DNA of 64,000 nt, taken from NCBI GenBank assembly GCA_020543525.1, contig JAHYIO010000033.1:2356001-2420000 (forward strand), in the 5' to 3' direction. Positions 45,418-55,642 of the stretch are shown one piece after another (the first letter of the stretch is position 1; every line of letters starts with the position of its first letter). A program made the position numbers and the translations under genes. A model generated the notes under the pieces. The model was not told the origin of the DNA and did not search any database. It saw only the letters and a program-made list of their open reading frames with translations. The DNA comes from Coriolopsis trogii. Lineage: Eukaryota > Basidiomycota > Agaricomycetes > Polyporales > Polyporaceae.

Positions 45418-46892
45418 TCACCCTCGAACACTGCGCAAGGGTTCATATAAGTTCCAACGACGGTCTGGTCTCATTATTGAGGCCTTCCACTCCGGATGTC
45501 TGCTCAGAAATTGTGGTGAGAAGGAGTATGTGTTGTATCCCTTCGGGTCCATGAATGTATAGTAAGTTGTGGGATCAGGGACGTTGAGCTCCAGGTTCTC
45601 GCGCAAGCGGAACGGCAAGTCGGGCTGGTATGGTGATTGCAATGATGACAGACGTTGCGAGGAATGTCAGCATACTGCGAAGACTGAACGAGAGAATGTG
45701 CACTGACGTTCGCTAAGAACAAAGCCCCATAACCTATCAATTGACCCGTTTCTTCTGCCGTCTTCAGTCCCGACTCGCGTGTGTGTTCTCCCGTGATGAT
45801 GACCGGCCGGGGTTTCCACAAGTCGTGGATAAAGTTGGCAGTCTTGAGGGACGAAACTACGGGTCAACACCGGGCAACATCAATCGGCGATCGTATGTCG
45901 AGGCTCACCGAGAGGTCTTCAGGCGGGATATTCAAGTTGAATTTCGTCGCATGCGAAACGACGTGCAGGAAAGCGAGGTCGGGGAACCTCTCCTTCAGCT
46001 GCGTGACTATATAAGAGAACGTCGGGATCGGATCCTCCATGCGCATGTCTCCATACACGTTCCACGGACTGAGCCGGATGGCGGCCTTCGACTGGCCGAC
46101 GGCCGCTACGACGGCCTCCATGACCTCCAGTGCAAAGCGGGCGCGGTTCTCGATAGGGCCGCCATATTCGTCCGTCCGCTTGTTCGTGACATCCTGGATG
46201 AACTGGTCGATGAGGTATCCATTGGCCCCGTGTACCTCCACGCCGTCGAATCCGGCTTTGTGCACGGCGTTCGCAGCTCCTTCGGCAAACCAACGTACGT
46301 ACTGCTTGATTTCTGCAAATGTCATGCATCAGCGCGCCGTATTCCTCATATTCTTCCTATCGTGGCCATGTACACACACCTTCCTTCGTCAGCGCACGCG
46401 GAACGTTCTCCGGGTGGTCTTTGGATGCGATCGGGGAAGGCGCGACCGGCTCAAACGCCGGGTCTTCCGTCTTCAAGTATTGAGGTCGGGCCGCTCGACC
46501 CATGGCCCACAGTTGCATATAAATGTAGCTTCCGCTCTTGTGCACCGCGTCCGTGATCTGCCCGCCCCGTCAGTCCGAACGCGAGTCCTGACAAACAATA
46601 CTGCTCCAAAGCGACGAACCTTCTTCCACGCCTCGATCTGCGCGTTGTTCCAGATGCCTGGCGCATGCGGGAAGCCGCCCGCTGAGGGCGCGATAATGGT
46701 CGCTTCGCTGATGAGCAACGTCCCGGGAACGCATGAGCGATGCCGATAGTATTCGGTCATAGGCTCGGTGGGAACGTGCTCAGCAGTCGCCCGGGCCCGA
46801 GTGAGAGGTGCGAGGACGACGCGATGGCTGAGCTCTATGTCGCCTATCCGGATGGGCCTGAAGAGCGCGGGCGTGACTTGCTCCGCCGACAT
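45418..46892 (-). CDS. old yellow enzyme (NADH:flavin oxidoreductase)
   Basis: FMN-dependent ene-reductase, cytosolic, reducing activated C=C bonds with NAD(P)H. Exons on the minus strand: 46892-46620, 46557-46380, 46312-45909, 45842-45708 and 45624-45418, 398 aa. The barrel start [40 protein letters not shown] and [13 protein letters not shown] are typical. Active-site residues are His178, Asn181 and Tyr183 in [14 protein letters not shown], followed by [18 protein letters not shown]. Later segments [14 protein letters not shown] and [19 protein letters not shown] complete the FMN site. Exon 4 begins at the second AG (CTCAAG) because the first would break the frame. Two GGATGCATCC palindromes lie just upstream of the start. 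Confidence 0.94.
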
Positions 46893-46912
46893 GTGAGCAT
46901 CTTCAGTAGGGC

Positions 46913-46956
46913 GGATGCATCCAGCCACGGAGGAGTCCGTCGGGATGGATGCATCC
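46913..46956. repeat. paired GGATGCATCC palindromes near the OYE start
   Basis: Two copies of the 10-bp palindrome GGATGCATCC, starts 34 bp apart, lie 21-64 bp upstream of the old yellow enzyme start codon, followed by CTACTACA. The same arrangement recurs at 48033-48075. A dimeric factor site is possible. Confidence 0.55.
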
Positions 46957-49705
46957 GAATGCACCCATATTCTACTACAGTTGGTCCGTCACGAGTCCAA
47001 TCATATACGCATAGCAGTCCTTATGTGCGCCAGTTACTAGTTAGAAATGCGGTCTCAAGCGCGGAGAAGCAACGGGATAGGAAGGATAGACACAGAGGCA
47101 CGAGGTCGATCCTGCTCGCTGTCACATCCTCATGGTCCAACCCGTGTTTGCAGTGCTTGCCTTGATCGGTTTTGCCTCTTTCTCGCTTCCGTGTTCCTTG
47201 TGACGTCATTATATAAGAGATGCGGTATGAGGAGGTGAAGTACAGAGAAGGAGAGACAAGGATGAGGTCGACGAGGATGATACTCCTCACCATCCTGACC
47301 CCTGATGTTCGTGCCACCTCATCCCTCACTGCGACTAGGTACAAGGGTAAGGAACAGATGGAGGGAAGAGCAATAGAAGGAGGCGCAACAGAGGGAGAGA
47401 GACAAGAGACGTGGATGTATACTCCTCTCACACCTCGTGACCGTCCTCTGTCGGAACTTCCTTTATTCCATTCGGAGGCATACCGATGGAAATCATTTTC
47501 AAAACCCTCCGGATGGGCCTTGGAGGGAGGTTAGAGGCCAAAAAGTCCCATCCGGATAGCCTGAGAAGGACACTTAGATGCGAACAATATCCATCTGGAT
47601 GCCTTATTCATCTGGATGCGTTTCGGTAAGTTCCGACATCATCCTCCTGCTTGTCCTCTTTGCTACTCTCGACGTCCACTTCACTACCCTCCTCTCCAAC
47701 CGCATTGCACATCATGTCCTTGCCCAAGCCCGCCTTGCTGTCCTGCGCCATTGCAGCCCTCCCCGTGTTCGTCGTCTTAGTCGCGTTCGCCCATGTCATC
47801 CCGAAGGCGTTTTGCAAGAGGCAGAGTAATGGAGCGGTAGAGAAGAGAGCGCGAGGAGGGAAAAAAACACAGGGAACAAGAAGGAGAGACAGAGGGACAA
47901 GCGCGACAGAAAGCGATAAGGTAAGAGAGATACGGTAAGAGTCAGGGAGTGAGCGGAAGATGGGAGGCGCCCGGGTGACTCACGTGCAAGTTCCTCGGGC
48001 CCATCCGCGCGTGCGGACCGGCATCCGACAGCGGATGCATCCAGGCGGACGGACGCCACCGTCGAGGATGCATCCATCCTACTACATATCTACGACATGT
48101 GCGCTGGTGCTCGGACTGGATGGCAGAGAGATCCCTGTGCTAGTGGCGGACGAGAGAGTCCGCTTTCTTTTATGCGATTCACGAGCGCGCTCCAGCCTCC
48201 AATAATTCAGCATCGGTGGCTGCGGGGAAATGATGGAATGATGTTCACTCCGGCAAAGTCACGAGGTCTTACGACCTTTGCCAGCGGGCTGACAGAGGCG
48301 AGTTCTGGATAAGATTCAGACCTGCTCGTTCAGCGGGACGACCGCGAGATATAAAGACTGAACTCACAAATCCTCATGATATTCCTCCGTTTGAACCACT
48401 GCCAAGGCCAAGGAAACGAGACGAATTTCTGCCGTCACGTCAACGCCTGCGCAACGTCGATGACTCATCGTTACAACCAGCTTTGTTGTGAAACATGTTA
48501 CGCAGGGTAAGTTCCTGTGTTACTAGTACTTAACGCGCAAGCAATGCCGGTAGCGATGACTCGGAATGTGATACTATCACTGCACCAGTAATGCAAAATT
48601 CTGAGTCTTACTCGCATAACTCTGTCCCTCCTTCACCGATTGCCTCCGGATTTTTATCTATGAATTATGTACCGTCTTAGCTACTCTCGTGTGCAATTTT
48701 TGGGGGGGAGGAAGGAGAACGACGAATTTGCGGAGGTGCGGATGCAATCGAACAGTAATGCAAAACGAAGCGCCCGTAGGTCACGCCGTTGTCACCTTTC
48801 CCATGACTGCCAGGGGAGCGTCTATATCACCTAATAAGGGCTTTGACGCTCGTCATTGTCACGCTTTGCCAGCTCTCTCTTCACTATCCATCTCTCCAAA
48901 GCTCTCATCGCCTCGGAAAAACTGTGTATATACTCAGACGTATGTACCATACCTCATATTGAAAGACAGAGTTAAGCGCCCGGAGTAGACAACAAGGCGA
49001 AGTCCATCAGTGTCCTGGAGGAAGGGTACTTCACCTAAGATCACTCTATATCTCCCCATCCACTCGACCGTTTTCGAAGCAGTTTTGACGAGCAGATTAT
49101 AGACCTTAAATGGTGCCTACCTGCAAAACATTGGAGCTTCAAGCAATATCGTGAGGGAGAGAGAGGCGATTTTGCACTTCTGTTGCAAGATCGGCGCTTT
49201 GCATTACTGGTGCAGTGATAGTACCTGCGCTTCAAGCATTCGACCGTGGGACATTGCAGGCGTGGCGCATCTCCCAGCGTCAATGCAAGTCATGCCGGTA
49301 CTTGCCTCCGCGCCGCTCGACCAGGCTCGAGCTCACTGGCTGACTGTCGTGTCGGGGTCCGGTCTTCTGCTCTGGGTGGCATCACTGCTGTCAGACGCGG
49401 GAGAAGACAGTAGGTTTGTTGGTGAGTCATAGTGAGTATTCCTCTGTCAAATTGGATTGATGAATTTGATTTTACTCCTTTGACTTTGACCTTGGCGAAC
49501 CGTAGTAGCAACATAGCCACTCCTCAGGATGTCCCGTTACTAGGTCCGATAGCGTGATACGCGCCTGCAGCGGTGACCCACCGATACTGCCGAATGGCTA
49601 TAGAACGACGTAGTGAGATTACTCAGCCTCTGCAAGATGTGTGAACTCTTGGACGCACACAACGTTTCCGATCGGAATCTGACCTCTTGCACCGTTAGCC
49701 AGTCC
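46957..49705. other. gene-poor region, 2.7 kb
   Basis: No family-supported gene. A short plus-strand frame from 47714 (74 codons, hydrophobic N-terminus) and several purine-rich shadows are present. Words related to CATCCGGATG and CATCTGGATG recur around 47505-47625. Confidence 0.45.
48033..48075. repeat. second pair of GGATGCATCC palindromes
   Basis: Two palindromes with starts 33 bp apart, then CATCCTACTACAT, matching the arrangement at 46913. The two pairs are in direct orientation about 1.1 kb apart. Confidence 0.55.
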
Positions 49706-49712
49706 TATAAAA
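49706..49712 (+). promoter_or_regulatory. TATA box of the MDR gene
   Basis: TATAAAA lies 76 bp before the start codon at 49788, the best TATA match in this spacer. Confidence 0.5.
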
Positions 49713-49787
49713 TGGAACGCTGCAACACTGCGAGATGTCATCCGCTTTCTCGTCGGACTTTTACGACCACTTGCATCAGGAGTCAAA

Positions 49788-51109
49788 ATGCCGACCCCGT
49801 CTCAACAAAAGGTACTCTTCCTCGAGTCGAAGCAAGGAAAGCTAGCCGTCCACACTGCCGAGGTGGATAAACCTGGACCAGAAGACATCCTTGTCAAAGT
49901 CGAGGCGACCGCGCTCAACCCTCTCGACTGGAAGATCCAAGCGTGGGGCCTGCTCGTCGAGAAGTACCCCGCCATCCTCGGCTTCGACGGCGCTGGTTCA
50001 GTCATCGAGGTCGGAAGAGACGTCACCACATTCTCCGTGGGCGATCGAGTGTGAGTAGTGTTTGGTCCGAGCCCTTCGCATAGAGATCCATGTTGCTCAC
50101 CACGCATCGAACCTCAGCGCTATTCAGGGTTGGTACGACACTGTCAAGCAGTCAACGCACGGTACATTCTTGCAATACTTTGTGAGCCCAGCTAAGCTTG
50201 CGATCAAGGTGACTCCCGCCTTCATTCGTGTAGTTTATTTGCGAATTCTGACCACGTCAACTAGATCCCGGTGTCCTTGTCCTTCGAAGCTGCAGCCACG
50301 ATTCCCAGCGGTATCGCAACAGCAGCGTTCCCGCTATACAACCAAGGGGCAAACGCCGCCTCTGCGAGGCTTCATCCCCCATGGGAAGAGGGCGGCCGCA
50401 ACAAATACGCCGGCACGCCAATTCTCATCCTCGCCGGTGCGACATCTATGGGCCAGTATGGTAAGTCGTGCTCTGTCCTGACCTCCATAGCGCTATTAAG
50501 TTGACGCACCCCCGGTACACCAGTCATCCAAGTCGCCCGCCTGTCCGGATTCTCCCCCATCATCACCACCGCCTCCCTCCGAAACGCAGAACACCTCAAG
50601 TCCCTCGGAGCGACGCACGTCCTCGACCGGACACTGCCTGCCTCGCAGCTCAAAGCGGAAGCGACGAAACTCGCCGGCGGCCATTTATTCGACTACATCT
50701 ACGACGCCGTCTCCACCGAGGAAACCCTCGCGCTCGCGTACACGCTCACCGCTCCGCAAGGGACGCTCCTCACCGTCGCGCCCGCGGACCACCTCAAGGA
50801 GTCCGAGCCAGCCTCGGAAAAGAAGGTCTATTACGCGCATGGGCTGTTTGCGAGCCCGGTCAACGCCGAGATTGGAGCGAGCTTGCTCGCTGCGCTCCCG
50901 AAGTTGCTTGAGAGTGGGGATATCAGGGTAAGTTTTCGACGATCCAGTCGGTTTTGCGCGGTGCGCTGATGGTGCTCGTGCTGTTGCAGCCGAACCGCAC
51001 GGAGGTCCTGCCTGGAGGATTGAATGGCATCGCTGAGGGATTGGAGCGGTTGAAGAAGGACCAGGTGAGCGGGGTGAAACTAGTCGTGAAGCCGCAAGAG
51101 ACCGCGTAG
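49788..51109 (+). CDS. MDR-family oxidoreductase (zinc-free, enoyl-reductase-like)
   Basis: NAD(P)H-dependent medium-chain oxidoreductase, probably cytosolic. Exons 49788-50050, 50118-50208, 50265-50460, 50524-50927 and 50990-51109, 357 aa. GroES-like start with TALNPLDWKIQAWG, then PAILGFDGAGSVIEVGRDV and VGDRV. The cofactor-binding Rossmann motif is ILAGATSMGQYVIQVARLSG. The catalytic-zinc Cys of alcohol dehydrogenases is absent, and the structural-zinc Cys cluster is missing too, so this is a zinc-independent member like the trans-enoyl reductases found in fungi. No polyketide or other biosynthetic gene is adjacent, so a stand-alone reductase is likelier than a cluster enzyme. Confidence 0.9.
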
Positions 51110-51797
51110 TTTGGATAGTACGTGCCCAAATGTTGAACATACATCACTGTAATTTGGGGTCATTGTGGGATTATAGCTCTATATCCATTCCACTCGCACC
51201 TCGTCAACTCGGCTTCCGTACATGAGATTAGCATCGGTACTGACCGATTGTCACCACGAAGGTGCATACTTTCCAGCTCCTAACAGTCACAAACATCGCA
51301 TCAGCGCTCAACGGTTCCACGGAGTAACGATCCATGCGCCTGTCGTCAATGTACCGGATCTCCTCCGGCCTCGCCCAGTCTCTCATACAATCCCAGTTCA
51401 TTATGAGCACTCAAAGTACTTGCGCCACCGTCGTCCGTGACAATCGTGGTGCGAGAATACGGTCATGAGTAATCCCTCTACGCACTGGTAATGCCCCCGG
51501 AATGTCCTCGTGTGCCTAGAGTACTGTCTCGCCGCTGTCTGTCAGACGTAGATCGTCGTGTACCCTCTTCTCTTCAGGTCTTGTGGCTGTTTCGTTGACT
51601 TTCGATGTGTGTCTCCAAGACTATGTTTGCGGCTTGGCTCGCTATGCTTAGGAAGCCGCGCGGTTCTGCGTCTGCCCCGTCCACCAATCCTCCATGTTTG
51701 TCGGACTTCATCCCTATATCTGTCCGGCTGCACAAGCGGCAAGGGATTCAGCGCAAGTCACAATTGCCCATCAGTCAGACACTTACACAGAAGCGGT
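51110..51797. other. intergenic region
   Basis: No gene supported. The frame of the next gene is open upstream to about 51558, but the signal peptide starts at 51798, so that extension is probably leader. Confidence 0.45.
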
Positions 51798-52214
51798 ATG
51801 CGTTTCCCCAAAGCCCTCACTGCGTTCGCGATCGCTCTCCTCGCCCAAGGCGCACACGCCTCTCCGCTCATCTCATCCCCCGATTCCACCGAGCTCGAGA
51901 GCGCGGCAGTGCACCCAACGAACGTCACCCTCGCCGCCCGACAGGCGTCCGGCCCCGCCCTCCTCGCGTTCGCAGGCTTCCAGTGCTCGTCGATCGAGAC
52001 GGTGATCGACCTGTCGACGCTAGCACACAACCAATGTCTGAACACCATCAGCTACAACTCGTACAGCCTCTTCGTGCCCGCTGGCCAGGTCCTGCCGTTT
52101 CAGGTGCGCGTCGGCAAGGGGTGCCTCCAGATGACGATCATCAGGAATCCGAATACCTGCACCAATATCGCCCGGGCGGCGGGGCCGTTTTCTAATATCG
52201 AGCTCACCCCGTAA
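51798..52214 (+). CDS. small secreted protein
   Basis: Unknown function. A single exon of 138 aa. The N-terminus MRFPKALTAFAIALLAQGAHA is a clear signal peptide with a cut near residue 21. The mature part has four Cys in two close sets (FQCSSIE, NQCLNTI, KGCLQMT, NTCTNIA), which would form two disulfides, and one N-glycosylation sequon (NVT). No catalytic motif is visible. Small Cys-containing secreted proteins are abundant in wood- and litter-decay fungi and include effectors and structural proteins; I cannot choose. The start at 51798 is preferred over the longer open frame because it begins exactly at the signal peptide. Confidence 0.72.
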   Translation: MRFPKALTAFAIALLAQGAHASPLISSPDSTELESAAVHPTNVTLAARQASGPALLAFAGFQCSSIETVIDLSTLAHNQCLNTISYNSYSLFVPAGQVLPFQVRVGKGCLQMTIIRNPNTCTNIARAAGPFSNIELTP

Positions 52215-53018
52215 AGGCGCGCGTGTTGGAGGTGAGCATGACTGGAGGTCATTGTGCTGCTTGATTGCGCGATCTGACTTGATAATAGACCTCAAAGTGA
52301 ATGTCAAGTGGATGCGAACAGAGTCGTTGGGGCAGATAATAGACATACTGTGGGGCGAGGTTTGGACTGACCAATGTCACTGTGGAGTATCCATTAGCAG
52401 CAATCGTCCGTGAGCTCGTCTCAAAGATGTCTCACAGTTACGTTCTAGTCAGATATCTAGGCAGTTACGCGAGATTAGAGAAATCAACGAAAGTCAAATA
52501 CCTTTGGGCAAGGACACAGTACAGCACGCAAGTTACTCTATTGAAGCCGTCTAAGGGCAAGGTGACTGCTGCATGCGAGAAGTATGAATCCTCGGAACAA
52601 GTGGCAATGACCCAATGTTTGCATGATTCACTGAGGCTCTCTCAGCTGATCCGCCCTGCCAATCCTCCGTGTCATCGAATCCGGATTGCGCCATGTCGCG
52701 ACTGCATGAGACTGTTTGTGGGGCTCGAGAGGATGTTTATCGAGCGGATGAACTGTAGTGGCAGTCACTAAGGGCGGGCGGGTGGTCTGATATCCCGCTT
52801 TGCCAGGTCGGGCCGTGTACGTGCCGCGCGGCGACTGTGACTGTCACAGTCATGTGATCGTGTTTTGTGCTAGGCGAGAGCGCCTCGCTAAAGGACGGCC
52901 GGGCGACGACTCGGGCGACGCGGTTCGTTCCTTTCTCCCTCTCCCTCCCCGCCCCCGCCCCGCCCCCCACGCTCCCTGCGCCCCCGCGTCCGTCCGCGAC
53001 GGACAGGATACCCTCACC
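52215..53018. other. intergenic region
   Basis: A 129-codon plus-strand frame at 52382-52771 has no recognisable feature. A C-rich leader precedes the RING gene from about 52930. No other gene is seen. Confidence 0.45.
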
Positions 53019-54305
53019 ATGGACGCGCTCACCTGCGGCATCTGTCTTGACCACCTCCGCGTACCCGTCTGCACGCCCTGTGGTACGTGTCTGTCTCCAC
53101 GCGTCCTTCGCGCCCATTCTCACGCGAACCCAAACTGCGTAGGTCATCTGTGCTGCGAAGCATGTCTCACCGCCCACATCGAAGCAAGTGCAGACGCCAT
53201 GAACGCCCTCTGTCCCACCTGCAGGTCGTCCTTCTCCATCGGTGAGTTCTCTTCCGCTTCGCGCCCCCCGATGCTGTCTGAGCTACCTGACGCCTCTCAG
53301 CCGTCCCCGATCCTCGCTTCATTACGCAAAAGTACCGGAGCTTCATTCTACCCAGCATCCGTCGCGTCTTCATTGCTACCGATCCCGATGCTGCACCGAA
53401 CCCTGCGAGCGAAGCCCGACGCGATCTGCACGCGCAAATTGCCCAGCTTACCGACAGGGTGAACGGGCTCCTTCATGACAAGACGTTGCTTATGGACCGC
53501 TGCGAGGCTGCTATGCGTGCGAGTCACGCTCACGCTCAGGGTGAGAGGGATATGCGGCTCCAGAAGGAGAAGCTCGAGCATGAGATGCGCGAACTGCGCA
53601 GGAAGTACGATACCGTCAAGGGCAAATATAAACATCTCAAAACATCATCGTGCGTACCTCATCTTGAGTCCTCTTTTGCGAACATTGGACGCGTCGCTGA
53701 CGACTCTCCCGCGCCATCCGCATATACCCATCACTGAACGCGTCCGTGTCCACAGACAGCAACAGGAGAACGTCAACCCGCCCGTACGCGCTGCTCCATC
53801 GTTTGCGCTATCCATGAAGCGCAAGAGTCGCGGTACGGACGCGTTCGACACCTCGTGTTCTTACGACCCCCTCAGCGGCCCCCGCGATCCCGCTACCCAC
53901 ACCCACGCAGCAGACAACAGCAAGAAGGAACGACCCATAACCCGCTTCGCCAAGCGGCCCCGTCTGCTCGGCTCCCCGTTTGACCTCTCGAAGCGCATCG
54001 AAACACGGCAGCAGCACACGAGCCACAGCCAGAGCCGGCGGCTGTTCGACGAAGACGAAGAGGGCGATTCGAGCTTCAGCTTGCGCGAGTCAGACCTCAG
54101 CTCGAGCGGCGGTCCGCAGCGCTCGGGGCTGCCTACCGGAGACATCTTCTCGCCTGGGCAAGGGTCGGCCCGGGGCGGGAGGGGCAGCATCAGCTTCGAG
54201 TTTGAGGACGCGGGAGGGGGTATGCCCAGGCGTCTGGGCACGATGCGTCCCGCGTGGATGCTGTCCCCGGAGGAGGAGCTGCCGTGCGTGGAGTGGAACG
54301 CGTAG
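53019..54305 (+). CDS. RING-finger, coiled-coil protein
   Basis: Probable E3 ubiquitin ligase. Exons 53019-53082, 53143-53241, 53301-53649 and 53756-54305, 353 aa. The RING is at the very N-terminus and has the canonical C3HC4 spacing: Cys6, Cys9, Cys21, His23, Cys26, Cys29, Cys45 and Cys48. A coiled coil follows (about residues 85-165; QIAQLTDRVNGLLHDKTLL, QKEKLEHEMRELRRKYD). The C-terminal half is disordered, basic then Ser/Asp-rich (SFALSMKRKSRG, RFAKRPRLLGSPFDL, RLFDEDEEGDSSFSL), with several nuclear-signal-like patches. The layout of RING, coiled coil and basic tail suggests a nuclear ligase, which is inference. Confidence 0.88.
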
Positions 54306-54483
54306 TGTGCTTTCTTGTGCGCGTCCGCGCGCCTAGGTGCTGCGAGTCTCTGCTTGGTTTGGTGGTGTTGCGGATATCTTGGGAATGTAACCTACGTTGT
54401 TCACGATGCATTTACGATCTTGCTTCAACAGTGACACCTCTGTCTTGTTTGCTTCTCCGTCTTAGCGCATGTGAGACGAGGTA

Positions 54484-55280
54484 CAGCTGCTTGCGAAAAG
54501 TTTGCTCGGAGCGCTGAGTGCACGAAATAAATCCAAAAAATGCCGAAAAATCGAAAAATGCCTCGATCGCGTTCCTCGCTGCGTATCTCGGGTCGGATAG
54601 TATATTTTGACTCCCTATGCCTTCGTATACCCTCATGTGTACTTCCCAAGGACATATGTACATGAATGGAACCCAACCAAAAGCCAGCTCATCCAGCTGA
54701 TGTGCAAGCGCCCATGCACAGTACACGGAGCCTGCGAGCTTCAAAATCGACGGGGAGCTTGTGAAACTCCCAACGCGACTATTTCGAGGTGCTATTGGAG
54801 TGCCAGGCTACTCGTTCCAGGTAAATCAAGAACAGGGAATGCCCAGGCATGCCTTCCGTAGTCCTGGCTGTCGGAGAGTAGGGAAGCGCCGATCAATGAC
54901 ACTGCGCGACCTTCTGCCACTCTCAAATTCCTTCATGTTTCGCACTCAACTTCCTCTCTGATTGTTTTCATGCGCTAAGGGAACTCGATCCAGCCTATTT
55001 GGCCTGGGGTGGCTCCGCAATGAAGCTCGCAGGCTCCGTGTACTGTGCATGGGCGCTTGCACATCAGCTGGATGAGCTGGCTTTTGGTTGGGTTCCATTC
55101 ATGTACATACGTCCTTGGGAAGTACACATGAGGGTATACGAAGGCATAGGGAGTCAAAATATACTATCCGACCCGAGATACGCAGCGAGGAACGCGATCG
55201 AGGCATTTTTCGATTTTTCGGCATTTTTTGGATTTATTTCGTGCACTCAGCGCTCCGAGCAAACTTTTCGCAAGCAGCTG
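54484..55280. mobile_element. fold-back (MITE-like) element with 260-bp inverted arms
   Basis: The arms 54484-54743 and 55021-55280 are inverted copies differing at very few positions, around a 277-bp unique centre. Ends are CAGCTGCTTGCG and its complement, flanked on both sides by TA. A TA target duplication suggests a Tc1/mariner-type mobiliser; no transposase is inside. Transcription through it would give a long hairpin RNA. Confidence 0.82.
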
Positions 55281-55642
55281 TAGAGAAAACGCTCAAGCTC
55301 CGCGTTGAGCATGAAGCGCGAATAGAACCCTTGGAGTTTCATTGGGCGGGGCTCATCCGCTTGGGGTGACGGCCCAACTCCAGGCCCAGAGGTCCTCCCT
55401 CATATTTGAATTTTGAGCAACTTGAGCTATGAATGTCTCTGCATTGCAGATTCTATTGTAGGCGTTAAGAATGCGCCAATACGCTCACATTGTTACTACG
55501 TCCACAGGGATGTGACTGTGCGTCTTTATGTGCATGTGCGTGCGTCTGGCTATCGCTCACGATCGGCACAACGATGTGGAAGATATTTTCAACACTTCAA
55601 TGATCTCGCTAAACGCCATCCTCGACTCCGAGTCGTGTAGCA
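55281..55642. other. intergenic region
   Basis: 362 bp between the fold-back element and the last exon of the M20 peptidase. No gene is seen. Confidence 0.5.

Noticed and set aside
47714..47938. 74-codon frame with hydrophobic N-terminus
   Set aside because: The remainder is a low-complexity Arg/Lys stretch from purine-rich DNA; no family or promoter support.
52382..52771. 129-codon plus-strand frame
   Set aside because: No signal peptide, domain or splice partner; composition like non-coding flank.
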